Source: Armatimonadetes bacterium Uphvl-Ar1 (GTDB lineage: Bacteria; Armatimonadota; Fimbriimonadia; Fimbriimonadales; Fimbriimonadaceae). Taken from it: 64,000 bases of DNA. The notes beneath the pieces are model-generated. The model saw nothing but the letters and a program-made list of their open reading frames with translations. It was not told where the DNA came from and did not search any database. Positions 1 through 9,214 of the stretch are shown piece after piece (position 1 is the stretch's first letter; the number at the start of each line of letters is the position of its first letter). The stretch covers positions 2,232,001 to 2,296,000 of the forward strand of contig CP021423.1 of the NCBI GenBank assembly GCA_002162075.1. Direction: 5' to 3'. The translations under genes were made by a program, and so were the position numbers.

Positions 1-136
1 GCGAAACCCCTTTCTCTTTCGCCAAACGCTCACCTCGTACCCGACCCGTAAAAGACTTTCGTGGCTTCAGACGCAACCGCTCCAGTACCCGTACATCACG
101 GATGTCAAGAAGCGGAGTCAGGGTCTGTTCACTCAC
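1..136 (-). CDS. DUF58 domain protein, N-terminal 45 codons (partial)
   Basis: Reading down from a GTG at 136 gives an open frame to the window edge beginning SEQTLTPLLDIRDVRVLERL and continuing RLKPRKSFTGRVRGERLAKE. This is the usual N-terminal region of DUF58 proteins (LL...rlerl.l.prk.f.GrvrGer), which precede a von Willebrand-like fold and are nearly always encoded directly after MoxR ATPases. The GTG overlaps the TGA stop of the MoxR gene (GTGA), so the two are translationally coupled. Family members are thought to work with MoxR in assembling or regulating envelope complexes; the function here is inferred from context. The rest of the gene lies outside the window. Confidence 0.75.
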   Translation of the reverse strand, partial: MSEQTLTPLLDIRDVRVLERLRLKPRKSFTGRVRGERLAKEKGVS

Positions 137-1125
137 ACTTTGATCGGGTCTTTGTCGCCCGCATTAACCATCTCAACAATGCCATCAACCACTTGGTCAG
201 CCGTGACGCCATCCGCTTCAGATTCATAATTCATGATCAGTCTATGCCGCAGAACGGGCTTGGCCGCTTTCACTACATTTTCCTTACTCACGTTGAACCG
301 ACCCTCCAACATCGCAAAGACTTTGCCCGCCGTAATGATCGCTTGTGCACCTCGTGGAGAGGAGCCATAACGCACATACTTCTTCGCCATGGTCGCCGCT
401 GATTCACTATCCGGATGACTCGCAACAATAATCGAGAGAGCGTAATCCAAAACCTCAGGACTCACACTGACCTCGCGAGTGATCTGTCGCGCTCGGATCA
501 AGTCTTCCGCGCTGGCCACGCGCTGAACCTGCGCCATCTCCCCTTGAGTTGTGCGGTTCACAACCTCTGCAAGCACTGCTTTACTAGGATAAGGCACCAA
601 GAGCTTAAAGAAAAACCGGTCAAGCTGAGCTTCCGGAAGAGGGTAGGTTCCCTCCTGCTCCACCGGGTTTTGAGTTGCCATCACCATGAACGGCTCATCC
701 AAATGGTGGACTTTTCCTCCGACCGTCACCTGACGCTCTTGCATCGCTTCCAGCAACGAACTTTGCGTTTTCGGTGTCGCCCGGTTGATCTCATCCGCTA
801 AAACAAAATGCGCAAATACTGGACCGCGTCGGAATTCAAATCCCCCAGCTTGGGTAAAAACGTTCGTCCCGGTCACATCCGCTGGCATCATGTCTGGCGT
901 GAATTGAATTCTCGAAAAGTCCAAATCCACCGCCTGCGCCATCGTGCGGATCAAAAGCGTCTTCCCCAGTCCCGGCATCCCCTCAAGCAAAACGTGACCG
1001 TTCGCCGCCAATGCGACCAGAACTCCCTCCACAACATCATCCTGTCCAACGACAACCTTGCCAATCTCACTCCGCAAAGATGTCCATGTATTTCTGAACC
1101 ACTCCGCTGCCTCTAGTCCTTTCAT
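133..1125 (-). CDS. MoxR-family AAA+ ATPase
   Basis: Cytoplasmic AAA+ ATPase of 330 residues, the normal MoxR length. Walker A is GMPGLGKT (about residues 49-56), Walker B is LADEIN (109-114), and the sensor segment MVMATQNP is at 147-154; the AAA lid follows with PRGAQAI. MoxR proteins act as chaperone-like ATPases paired with DUF58/VWA proteins. The pairing is kept here: the stop overlaps the GTG of the DUF58 gene, and the start lies 3 bases after the stop of the coiled-coil membrane protein gene at 1129. It therefore belongs to the operon read from 7981 downward. The substrate cannot be told from sequence. Family assignment is secure; no gene symbol is justified. Confidence 0.93.
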   Translation of the reverse strand: MKGLEAAEWFRNTWTSLRSEIGKVVVGQDDVVEGVLVALAANGHVLLEGMPGLGKTLLIRTMAQAVDLDFSRIQFTPDMMPADVTGTNVFTQAGGFEFRRGPVFAHFVLADEINRATPKTQSSLLEAMQERQVTVGGKVHHLDEPFMVMATQNPVEQEGTYPLPEAQLDRFFFKLLVPYPSKAVLAEVVNRTTQGEMAQVQRVASAEDLIRARQITREVSVSPEVLDYALSIIVASHPDSESAATMAKKYVRYGSSPRGAQAIITAGKVFAMLEGRFNVSKENVVKAAKPVLRHRLIMNYESEADGVTADQVVDGIVEMVNAGDKDPIKV

Positions 1126-1128
1126 TGC

Positions 1129-2856
1129 TTAATTTCCTCCTCCCGACAACTGCTCAAAATATTCCTTCACTCTCTCCCGGTGCTTCCCTTTCACTTTGTT
1201 GTTGCTCACCGCCGATTCAGCTGACTTCTTGTAACCAGGCAAAGCCTCTTTGTACGGCACACTGGTCCGGCTTCCCAACATCGTTGGCGCTTTGATTTCA
1301 CTAAAGGAATCGTTCCCTCGTTTCTCATCTCGATCCCCGCGAACCGCTGTGACCTTTCCTTTCCCCTCCAGTTCCATCGGATCATCACGTTTCTCGTTCT
1401 CACCTTCGCCCATGTATTGACCACCTTGGGTTCCACCCTGACCGTCGGTACCACCCATTCCCAACATTTGCATCATCTGTTGCATTTGCTCCAGGTTCAT
1501 ATTGCCTTGGCGCATCTGCTCCATCATCTCTTTCATCGCCTGGCGCATCGCCTCCCGCGCTGCCGGATCTTTCATCATCTCCGCCAACTGCTCCATCTGC
1601 TCTTGCATCTGCTTCATCTGCTCTTCCGTCATCGGTTCCCCTTGTTGCATCTGCTGTTGAGCCTGCTGCATTTGCTTCATCAGCTCCTGCATCTCCTTAA
1701 ACTCCGCCATGTTCTGCAGTTCTTCAAGCGCCTTCTTAACATCCTCGCTCATCTCCAATTTCTGAGCAAGGTTCTCCATCGCTTCCATCTGCTGTTCCAA
1801 AGCCTTTCGCTCACTATCCGAAAGCCCACCTTCGCTTAACTGCTGCTCCGCTTCTTGCTTGGCCCGAGCCATCACTTCCGCCAATCGCTCCTTCTGCGCC
1901 TCACTCATGCGCATCAGTTCGCTCGTCGTCTGGTCTGCCCCAAGAGCCGTCATCATCTGATCGTCAATCTGATCTCCCCGCATCTGGTCAGCCCCCGATT
2001 GCTGCATCAAATCACGCATCATCTCCATCTCCATCGAATCGAGTTTCAAATCCGCGAGCTTCCCCAGGTCACCCCCCGCTTCCTCGAACTTCTCCTGCAT
2101 CGCCCGAGCTTGGATCTGCTCCATCTTCTCTCCTGCCTTTTCCAACCGCTGTTCCGAAAGCCGCTTGGCGTCTTGCGCCAGCTTCTCTGCCTTCTGCATC
2201 GCCTCCTCCCGATCCAATTTCCCTCGCTCCAACTCCCGCCCAAACTTTCTGAGTTCCGCCGCGAGTTTTTTCTCTGCCGCTCGGTCAGGTGCGCCCCCTT
2301 CGATTTCCAAGTTCTTGGCCACTCGCTCTACTTGAGCCGCTACGGATTTAGGCTCCCCTTTTGCCGCTTTCTGCGCGTCGGTGAGCAAAAGATCGTTCTC
2401 TGCAACATAAATCCCCGTAACCAAAAGCGCCAATGCCAGGCACGCCCCCATCTGCTGTGCCCCAAAACGGAACGGATAGATCGCCTTAGCTTCAACGCGA
2501 TCAAGTGACATCTCCGCATCTCGCTCCAAATCTTCTTCAAAAAACTCTCCACTCCCCTGCTTGTGGAACGCCGTAGCCGCCCGATCCTCAAGCCCTGCTC
2601 GCCGATCAACACTCCGCGCAACCGCAAGTTCAGAAACGGGGAGAACAAATCCAATCGCTCCCCCCACAACAAGCCCAACTCCCGCTAAAATTGCCCCCCA
2701 CAGAGCCGGGAAATTCACGACCAAAACATAATCTAAACCAACCCCAACCATCGCAAGGCACGCTCCGGCAAGCAAACCGAGCCAAGCCCCTCGCCACAAA
2801 CGAACGAATCGAATTCTGCGCCCAAAACGCTTAAGTTGCTGATCCAACAATTTCAT
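1129..2856 (-). CDS. DUF4175-like membrane protein with Met/Gln-rich coiled coil
   Basis: A 575-residue protein with three predicted membrane segments in the first 150 residues (about 22-45, 50-72 and 132-150), followed by a long, highly charged helical region. Residues about 380-470 are extremely rich in Met, Gln and Glu (repeats of the type MQQM, EQMKQMQEQM) and are surely low-complexity coiled coil. The architecture resembles DUF4175-type proteins found beside MoxR/DUF58 genes. The start overlaps the end of the upstream ABC permease gene by 26 bases, and the moxR start is 3 bases downstream. A role as a membrane-anchored scaffold for the MoxR module is inference from position. The C-terminal region (about 485-575) is non-repetitive and basic. 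Confidence 0.7.
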   Translation of the reverse strand: MKLLDQQLKRFGRRIRFVRLWRGAWLGLLAGACLAMVGVGLDYVLVVNFPALWGAILAGVGLVVGGAIGFVLPVSELAVARSVDRRAGLEDRAATAFHKQGSGEFFEEDLERDAEMSLDRVEAKAIYPFRFGAQQMGACLALALLVTGIYVAENDLLLTDAQKAAKGEPKSVAAQVERVAKNLEIEGGAPDRAAEKKLAAELRKFGRELERGKLDREEAMQKAEKLAQDAKRLSEQRLEKAGEKMEQIQARAMQEKFEEAGGDLGKLADLKLDSMEMEMMRDLMQQSGADQMRGDQIDDQMMTALGADQTTSELMRMSEAQKERLAEVMARAKQEAEQQLSEGGLSDSERKALEQQMEAMENLAQKLEMSEDVKKALEELQNMAEFKEMQELMKQMQQAQQQMQQGEPMTEEQMKQMQEQMEQLAEMMKDPAAREAMRQAMKEMMEQMRQGNMNLEQMQQMMQMLGMGGTDGQGGTQGGQYMGEGENEKRDDPMELEGKGKVTAVRGDRDEKRGNDSFSEIKAPTMLGSRTSVPYKEALPGYKKSAESAVSNNKVKGKHRERVKEYFEQLSGGGN

Positions 2857-4390
2857 CTCGATCTACCTTCTGGCCCCGACTCCGCATCATATCTAGGTTC
2901 TTTTTACGACGCTTCTCACCCCACCAAAGCAACAAAGCACCCAAGACCATCAAAACCAAAATCTTAGCCCCCATCATTTCGTAAGCCTCCGCGTACGGAA
3001 TGAACGGATTCAGCCTCAAACCCCAAGGAACATCAAGTTGATTCCAGAAATATTGCAAGGCCACACCCAGAGCCATGGGTGACGCTCCAATCAGAAATCC
3101 AAAACCCGTTACCGCTCTCCGGCTTGCAACCGCATCATCAAAACTTGTCGAAACAAGCCAAACCAGCGCGAAGGAGAACAAAACAAAGCCTAAAATCCAA
3201 CCGACTGAAAGCGCAATCTCCAAGTTGCGAATCCGGCCCATCAGTTCAAACGGCAAAATCGATGCCGCCGCCATCATCACCGTAGTGATCAACAAAAAGC
3301 CAATTGCTCCACTGGGGCGACCCCGCCAAGTATCCCGGAATACAAAAAGCCGATCGGCAAAAAACTTGCGCTCCTCTGTTCGTCCGTGCGCCGCAACTGC
3401 CAATGCCAATCCCGCGACCAGATACGCCGGCAAGCATAGAGCCACAAACAACGCCGTCAATCGTTCAGTCTGACCTGTCGGCATCGGCGGCAAAGATCCA
3501 TAACTCCAGCCAATGATCGCCGCTAGCATTCCCACAAGCAAAAGTCCATGCAACCGCAAACTCAAGGTCTCTTCTGACCCTGCCCGCGTCATCGCTGAAC
3601 CTGCCCCCAAGAGCAGAACTTTCACGAAAATCGCCGTCAACATGCCCGCTGACACCCAATTCGGAATCTCAACCCCAAAAATCGGTAACGACTTACCAAC
3701 CGAAAAAGCTGAGGCAAACGGAATCAAACCAACGAATGGAGGAACAACCGTAAAGCCCGCTCCCATCGAAAGTAAAGCCAAGATCATCAAGAGAAAAGAA
3801 AAACCAAACATGACGCCAAAGTAGCCAAACACCGTCCGAATGACCGTCTTCGTCGAAACCGCCAGCGGTACCGCAATCGCCGTTGCCAATCCCGCTTGCA
3901 TATACATATATCCAAACTGCTCAAAAATCTCCGCCCACGTTGCGCCCCCCAATGTCACACCAACCGCCGCAATGGGCAATGCCAAAAACAGCAACAAACC
4001 AACCTGCCGCATCACCGCCAAATACTTTCCAACGAAGAAATACTTTGACGATGTCGGCGAGCATTTCACCAAATCCATTGACTGAAGCTCATACTCCGAA
4101 ACAATCGCCGAAGCCGCTAGCATCGGTGCAATCAACAAAATCGCCGCATGAATAAAACCGGAGACAACTTGGTAGTAAGTCGTCAAAGACGACTGCACTC
4201 CAGAAGCCGAACGATTCCAAGCAGAATTTTCAATCGCCCCGTAGTTAGAAATCGCAACCAGAACTAAAACACCCAAATAAATCGCCCAATACCAAGCTGT
4301 TTTGGTTGACCGCAATTGAATCCGGTAATCCTTCACCGAATTCGCATTCCGGAAATAAATCCGGCCCTGCTCTGCCAACCAACCGGTCAT
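2831..4390 (-). CDS. ABC-2 type transporter permease
   Basis: A 519-residue polytopic membrane protein with about 12 hydrophobic segments. It starts with a short cytoplasmic stretch (MTGWLAEQGRIYFRNANSVK), then a TM near residues 32-48, and has a second bundle after about residue 280. The pattern matches ABC-2 permeases of the YhhJ/GldF kind (ASAIVSEYELQSMDLVKCSPTSS resembles the conserved E-R-G/L-L cytoplasmic loop of these permeases). The start codon is directly adjacent to the stop of the ATPase gene at 4391, so the two are coupled. It likely forms an exporter with the ATPase at 4391-5320 and the second permease at 5323-6183. The substrate is unknown. Confidence 0.82.
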   Translation of the reverse strand: MTGWLAEQGRIYFRNANSVKDYRIQLRSTKTAWYWAIYLGVLVLVAISNYGAIENSAWNRSASGVQSSLTTYYQVVSGFIHAAILLIAPMLAASAIVSEYELQSMDLVKCSPTSSKYFFVGKYLAVMRQVGLLLFLALPIAAVGVTLGGATWAEIFEQFGYMYMQAGLATAIAVPLAVSTKTVIRTVFGYFGVMFGFSFLLMILALLSMGAGFTVVPPFVGLIPFASAFSVGKSLPIFGVEIPNWVSAGMLTAIFVKVLLLGAGSAMTRAGSEETLSLRLHGLLLVGMLAAIIGWSYGSLPPMPTGQTERLTALFVALCLPAYLVAGLALAVAAHGRTEERKFFADRLFVFRDTWRGRPSGAIGFLLITTVMMAAASILPFELMGRIRNLEIALSVGWILGFVLFSFALVWLVSTSFDDAVASRRAVTGFGFLIGASPMALGVALQYFWNQLDVPWGLRLNPFIPYAEAYEMMGAKILVLMVLGALLLWWGEKRRKKNLDMMRSRGQKVDRDEIVGSAT

Positions 4391-5320
4391 CTAGTTCAAT
4401 GCCCCCTTCGTCACCCGCATGAACAGGTCTTCCAAATTCGCTTCTTCATCAAGATATTCGACAACTGGGAATCCTTCATTAATCAACGCTCGAAGCAATT
4501 CCGCCTGATCCTCGGGTTGACCCGTAAAGTCAAACCGCAACTCGTTCGGATTCACAAACTCTGTTCCGCTCACATGAGCTTTGCCGTGCAACCACATGCT
4601 CGCCTCTGCTCCTTTTTCCAGAAGCCGAACCTGAACTTTCTTCGCTGGCGTCATTGAGCGGACAACGTCTTTCACGCTTCCAAATGCCAAAAGATTGCCC
4701 TGCTCAATAATCCCAACAACCGTCGAAAAGTCCGCTAATTCCGGCAAGATGTGAGAGCTCACAATCACGATCTTCCCCATGCGTCCCAACTCGCCGATCA
4801 ACTCCTTGAGTTCCGATCGCGCCCGGGGGTCAAGTCCACTCGCCGGTTCATCCAAAAGCAAAAGACTCGGATTGTGAACCAAACATCTGGCCAAGCAAAG
4901 CCTTTGCTGCATCCCTCGGCTCAAGCTTTGCGCAAATGCATCTTTCTTAAACCCTAAATCAGTCAGCTCTAAGACTTCATCAATGACCCGACCGCGATCC
5001 TCCGACGGCACCCCATAGAGCGTCGCAAACATATCCAGATACTCCCAAACTTTAATGTCTTCATAGAGCCCAAAAAAGTCGGGCATGTAGCCAATCTGCT
5101 TTCGCACTTCCAAGTCGTTCGAGTCAATCACACGCCCGTTGAGCTCTGCCCGACCGCTTGTCGGCTCCAAAAGCGTCGCCAACATCTTGATCGTTGTCGT
5201 CTTCCCTGCGCCGTTGGATCCAATAAATCCCATGATTTGGCCCGGCTCCAATGTGAAACTCACATTGTTCACCGCCTGAAACTGCCCGTACCGCTTATCA
5301 AGTGATTCAACCTTCAGCAT
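4391..5320 (-). CDS. ABC transporter ATP-binding protein (ABC-2 type)
   Basis: A 309-residue ABC ATPase. Walker A GSNGAGKT is at about residues 34-41, the signature LSRGMQQR at 133-140, Walker B LLLLDEP at 153-159 with the D-loop SGLD, and the switch His lies in SSHILPE. The roughly 80-residue C-terminal extension is typical of ABC-2 (CcmA/YhhF-like) ATPases that energise export or membrane remodelling. It sits between two permease genes (5323-6183 upstream, 2831-4390 downstream) with only 0-2 bases between them, so the three very probably form one transporter. In many genomes such a trio lies next to moxR/DUF58, as here. The substrate is not identifiable. Confidence 0.93.
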   Translation of the reverse strand: MLKVESLDKRYGQFQAVNNVSFTLEPGQIMGFIGSNGAGKTTTIKMLATLLEPTSGRAELNGRVIDSNDLEVRKQIGYMPDFFGLYEDIKVWEYLDMFATLYGVPSEDRGRVIDEVLELTDLGFKKDAFAQSLSRGMQQRLCLARCLVHNPSLLLLDEPASGLDPRARSELKELIGELGRMGKIVIVSSHILPELADFSTVVGIIEQGNLLAFGSVKDVVRSMTPAKKVQVRLLEKGAEASMWLHGKAHVSGTEFVNPNELRFDFTGQPEDQAELLRALINEGFPVVEYLDEEANLEDLFMRVTKGALN

Positions 5321-5322
5321 TT

Positions 5323-6183
5323 CTATCCCTTCCCAACCGTAGACACGCCACGCCGACGCAAACTCTCAATCCTGTCTGCCGCAAACAACATCCCAAAAAA
5401 ACCCGCCGCCAATTGCAATGCAATTCCGCCTGCAAGGCACACCCCAACCGCAACTCCGTACAAATCTCTCCAAATATCCGCCGTGATCGTAAACGTTGAG
5501 AATCCATAAGGCTGAAAGGCAAACAGATACCGAACGAGCTCATTGCTATCAGTGATCGCACTCGCCAACGGCAATACAATCCCTGGCAGAACCACATAGA
5601 CTCCAAAAATCAATCCGTAACTCGAAATCAAACTCGCCGTCGTTGTCCTGGTCACCGCCGAAACCGCCAGCACCATGCCCGTCAGTCCGTATGCGTAAAT
5701 CAAAGCCCCCAAAGTCGCGAGCGGAAGTGAAAACCAGAACGGCACAAAACTGTCATTCTCTTGCCAACCAACACTCAATTTTGCAACTGCTACGACGAGG
5801 AACAAAATCAGCATCAAAGCCACAATTGATAAAACCGGAATAACCCCTCTTAATCCCTTCGCTTTGACAATTTGAAATGAGCTAAGCGGAGCCGCCAATA
5901 TCCCTTCTAAGCTCCGCTTCTGGAGTTCGCCCGAAATCGTTCCGCTCACAACCGGCGGCAGAATAAGCGAAAACACTCCCACCAAAGCAAACGGGAAAAT
6001 CTCAATCGGAAAATCATAGGCAATCTGTAAAATCGAATAACAGACCACGAAGAATGCACCCAAAATCACAATCGCTACGGCAATCTGTCCTCCTTTGGTC
6101 GCTCCCGACAACAAGCGGCGAGTCTGCTGCCTCACCTCATAAAACACAACCTTTTCCGGAATCAACCGCTCAATGAAGTTCAT
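5323..6183 (-). CDS. ABC-2 type transporter permease
   Basis: A 286-residue permease with about six membrane segments. The N-terminus MNFIERLIPEKVVFYEVRQQTRR precedes TM1 at about residue 35, and the cytoplasmic loop ISGELQKRSLEGILAAPLSSFQIVKAK carries the typical ABC-2 element (E.q.r.le.ll..Pls...i...K). It pairs with the ATPase encoded 2 bases downstream. Its ATG overlaps the TGA of the preceding gene (6180-6183), indicating translational coupling. This protein differs in length from the 519-residue permease, so the exporter is likely a heteromeric assembly. Function beyond export or membrane remodelling is not visible in the sequence. Confidence 0.82.
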   Translation of the reverse strand: MNFIERLIPEKVVFYEVRQQTRRLLSGATKGGQIAVAIVILGAFFVVCYSILQIAYDFPIEIFPFALVGVFSLILPPVVSGTISGELQKRSLEGILAAPLSSFQIVKAKGLRGVIPVLSIVALMLILFLVVAVAKLSVGWQENDSFVPFWFSLPLATLGALIYAYGLTGMVLAVSAVTRTTTASLISSYGLIFGVYVVLPGIVLPLASAITDSNELVRYLFAFQPYGFSTFTITADIWRDLYGVAVGVCLAGGIALQLAAGFFGMLFAADRIESLRRRGVSTVGKG

Positions 6184-7981
6184 TCCCCAACCCCCAAAAT
6201 GGAATAGTAAAACTTAACTCCATCTTCCCCGACCGCCTTACCAAAGTTACTTCCAAATCCTGCACCGTCAATCTCACCCCGGATGGCAATCCCCAATCCT
6301 CGTGCCTTGGTCAAGTCAATCGGAACCGAAACCACAACCGACTGCCCAGGATCCAAACCACCCAGATCCGTCTGCGGTGCCCCAACCGAAATTTGCAAAC
6401 CTTCAATCCGACTCTCAAACCGATTCGTAATCCTGCCAACCACTTTGCTTCCTTCAATACGAAGGTCAGCTAATGCCCCTGGGGAATCCTTCGACTGAAC
6501 AAACGAGAACTCACGGAAAGACAAATTGGAGACCTCAAATCGGGGGCAACCACTCCATCCATGTCTAAAAACTGATTGGTCGATCTCACCTGACCAAACA
6601 TATCTCGCTCAGCCCATCCTGACGACTCAATTGACTCTACACCTTGCAAACCAAGATCATAAGCTCCCGTTCCTGGGAAGAACAACTGCTGAGAACCTTC
6701 AAACTGCCCCGTTGTCGAACCATCACTACCAATCCACGCCCCCGTCGAATAGCGAGATGCCTCGGCTGAATACAATCGGCCCGCAAAAGCAAAAAGAATT
6801 CCCGCCGCCCCAACCGCAATCAATGGCGCCGTCAACCAAGCCAATTCGCCTCGCTTGAGTTTCCGTAAAACCAAAAAATTCACCGGCACTACCAGCAGAA
6901 AATAAGCTAATAAAACCAAGCTGATGCGGCCCGAACTCGGCATTTCAACTCCAAAGACCGATGCCGAAGGCTCATTGATATATCCATAATCGTCCCCGAT
7001 CAAATTCATTCGCACATCGGCCCTAGGTTGCCACTGGAGGAGCTCATAGAAAAGCGCATACCGACCATCCCATTCGCGCCAAGCTGGAAAAAACGGATCA
7101 AACGCCAAGAAAGTGACCGCCCCAACTCCAACCGAGTGCCGCACTACGACCGGAGCATCTTCCCGCCCCAAAACTTCCGCCAAAATCTTCGGTTTGACTC
7201 TCAACATCGGGGTCGCACCCGGCACCGAATTAGAAAACTGACCAAAAACTTCTCTGCTCGCTGCAACCATTCCCACCTGGCCCGAACCTTTTACTGGCAA
7301 AAACTTCTCCCACCGCGAGTCACTCAAAAGCGGTTGGATTGACCCGCCTGGGACAACCAAGTTCACTCCCCCCAAAACCGCTCTCTGGATCGCCGCGACC
7401 GAAGCATCACTCAGTCGCTCCGATCCCTCCCCCAGAACCAACAAGTCAAATTCACTGTAACCAACCGAACGGTCCGGAGCGTTATCGGGGCTCACTGCCG
7501 CAACCAAGAATCCTCCCTCCCAATTTTTGCCCTGAAACTGATTCTTTCGATCACTTTTCAAAAACGTACGCAACCCGAGAGAATCTGTGATCAATCCAAT
7601 TCTCTGCCCTTCCCCAATACCCTCGCTTCCTAACTCAATTGACAAATTCGATTCAACCAAGCCCCGCCGAACGCGAACTTCAGAACCTCCATAAAGAGCC
7701 TGATTCAAATATATCACCCTCTCTTTCTTTGATCCTGTCGGCATCTCGAAAAAAGTTGATATCTGGTTCTCCCCCGCCGTCCACTTCACCTCAACAATCT
7801 CAGGTTTTCCTGTGTTCTCCAGAGTCAATCGAACTGGAACGACCTCCGAGCCTAATCCCAAACCATCCCAAACCGGAGCATAACTTACAGTCAAATTATC
7901 TGTCTTCTGCCCAAAACTGAATCCAACTGCCGCCAATCCAAGCCCCACCACCATCGCTCGAATGTGCCGCAAAAAAGCCAT
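6180..7981 (-). CDS. Secreted/membrane protein of the MoxR-ABC cluster, interrupted by a one-base frameshift
   Basis: First gene of the operon. The start at 7981 (MAFLRHIRAMVVGLGLAAVG, a signal peptide ending near FSFGQ) is preferred over the open frame running back to 8137, because the latter overlaps the small lipoprotein gene on the other strand. The periplasmic part has a CARDB-like region (VRLTLENTGKPEIVEVKWT) and a Rossmann/GATase-like stretch (FDLLVLGEG, VNLVVPGG). Two membrane segments around ISLVLLAYFLLVVPVNFLVL resemble proteins encoded with GldF/G-like exporters. The frame breaks near 6541-6545: the first part reads to a stop at 6470, while 6180-6524 continues the protein in another frame. 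One extra C (minus strand) in the C5 run restores VAPRFEVSNLSFREFSFVQS, giving about 600 residues. Probably a consensus error. Confidence 0.6.
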
Positions 7982-8021
7982 ATCTTTGAACTCTAACACG
8001 TTCGCGCCAACTTCCGTTGCA

Positions 8022-8050
8022 TTGCCTACAAAATAAATCGAAAAAATAAT
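8022..8050 (+). promoter_or_regulatory. Putative sigma70-type promoter of the small lipoprotein gene
   Basis: TTGCCT at 8022-8027 and AATAAT at 8045-8050 are separated by 17 bases in an A/T-rich stretch, 35 bases before the ATG at 8085. This is pattern matching only. Confidence 0.4.
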
Positions 8051-8084
8051 GCTCATTTCCCCGCAAAAATGCGTAAACTGGTTG

Positions 8085-8219
8085 ATGATGAAAGCAAAAA
8101 CTCTTTCCCTCATCTTCCTCGCCTTGATCGGCCTCAACGTATTCGTTGGTTGCGCACCCGCCGCCGAAGCACCAGCCGAAGAAACGAAGACCGAAGCTCC
8201 GGCTGAAGAAGGCGAATAA
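8085..8219 (+). CDS. Small lipoprotein (44 aa)
   Basis: An open frame of 44 codons beginning ATGATGAAA. The product has a basic N-terminus (MMKAKT), a hydrophobic core and a lipobox FVGC with the Cys at residue 23, leaving a mature lipoprotein of only about 22 residues. The mature part is made of Ala, Pro, Glu, Lys and Thr (APAAEAPAEE, TEAPAEEGE). Such tiny entericidin-like lipoproteins are often missed by annotation. Its TAA (8217-8219) directly abuts the TAA of the convergent nucleotidylyltransferase gene (8220-8222). No clear ribosome binding site is seen. The lipobox, the adjoining stops and a plausible promoter support it as real; its function is unknown. Confidence 0.65.
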   Translation: MMKAKTLSLIFLALIGLNVFVGCAPAAEAPAEETKTEAPAEEGE

Positions 8220-9149
8220 TTACTCCATAGATCCGTGAAGGATCACGTCTAAGAGGTCACCCGAACGGGTGACCTCTCCTGCTATCAAAGACCCCGAAAT
8301 CGCCCCATCCACTTCCACAACCGCGTCTGCCAAGATCACCGAATCCTCAATTCGCTTCGCCCTTACTCGAACCCCAGGGCCAATCACGACGCACCCCACC
8401 AACTCCGCATCAACCTCCGCCGATTCGTCAACCAACTGACCAGAACCCGTGAGGAACTGCGTGGTCGCCAAGAACGAATCCAACGTCCCCGTATCAAACC
8501 AACTTCCTTCATAAACTCCAGGAACAACAACCTCGCCCCGATCCACCAACATCTGGATGGCATCCGTGATCTCATATTCCCCCCGTCCGCTCGGTTGCAA
8601 ATCCGGAAGAACATCCCAAATCTGCGGCCCAAACACATACATCCCCGCCATCGCTAAATTAGACTCAGGCTCGGCTGGCTTTTCAACCAACTTGACAATT
8701 CGTCCATCCTCAACATTCGCGACTCCAAAGCGCCGCGGGTCTTCCACTTCCTTCACCAAATTCAAATTCGCCGCTCCGCTATTCTGAAACTGCTCAACGA
8801 ATGGAGCCAAAGGCTGATCGTAAATCGCATCCCCCAAGTACAAAACAAAATCATCTCCCCCAACAAACTCTTTCGCAAACCCAACCGCATGAGCCAGCCC
8901 CTTCGGATCATTCTGCCGCACATAACTCAAGCTCAAGCCAAATTGACTCCCGTCGCCCAGCGCATCTCGCATCACGCCTTCGTTCTCGCCCACCACGACG
9001 CAAACCTCGTTGATCCCGCATCCCTTGAGCTGATCAAACGCATATTCAAGCGTCGGCTTGTTCGCAATCGGCAGGAGAGGCTTCGGAATCACCTTCGTTA
9101 CCGGATAAAGTCGACTCCCCTTTCCTGCTGCCAAAATCACACCTTTCAT
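8220..9149 (-). CDS. Sugar-1-phosphate nucleotidylyltransferase (RmlA/GlmU-like, long form)
   Basis: Start placed at 9149 (MKGVILAAGKGSRL), preceded by AAGGA ten bases upstream; the open frame extends to 9230 but would overlap the divergent gene starting at 9215. Residues 1 to about 230 form a nucleotidyltransferase fold: G-rich signature LAAGKGSRLYPVT, PKPLLPIANKP, and the metal/sugar residues in YLGDAIYD. Residues about 235-309 (ESAEVDAELVGCVVIGPGV) are left-handed beta-helix repeats. This matches the long glucose-1-phosphate thymidylyl/uridylyltransferase class that makes NDP-sugars for surface polysaccharide. Which nucleotide and sugar it uses cannot be decided. It stands alone, convergent with the small lipoprotein gene. 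Confidence 0.85.
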   Translation of the reverse strand: MKGVILAAGKGSRLYPVTKVIPKPLLPIANKPTLEYAFDQLKGCGINEVCVVVGENEGVMRDALGDGSQFGLSLSYVRQNDPKGLAHAVGFAKEFVGGDDFVLYLGDAIYDQPLAPFVEQFQNSGAANLNLVKEVEDPRRFGVANVEDGRIVKLVEKPAEPESNLAMAGMYVFGPQIWDVLPDLQPSGRGEYEITDAIQMLVDRGEVVVPGVYEGSWFDTGTLDSFLATTQFLTGSGQLVDESAEVDAELVGCVVIGPGVRVRAKRIEDSVILADAVVEVDGAISGSLIAGEVTRSGDLLDVILHGSME

Positions 9150-9214
9150 TTCAGTTAAATCCTTGCGGCCCGTTTGCACCGTCCGTAGGTTAGCACGGCG
9201 GTAAATTAACGAAC

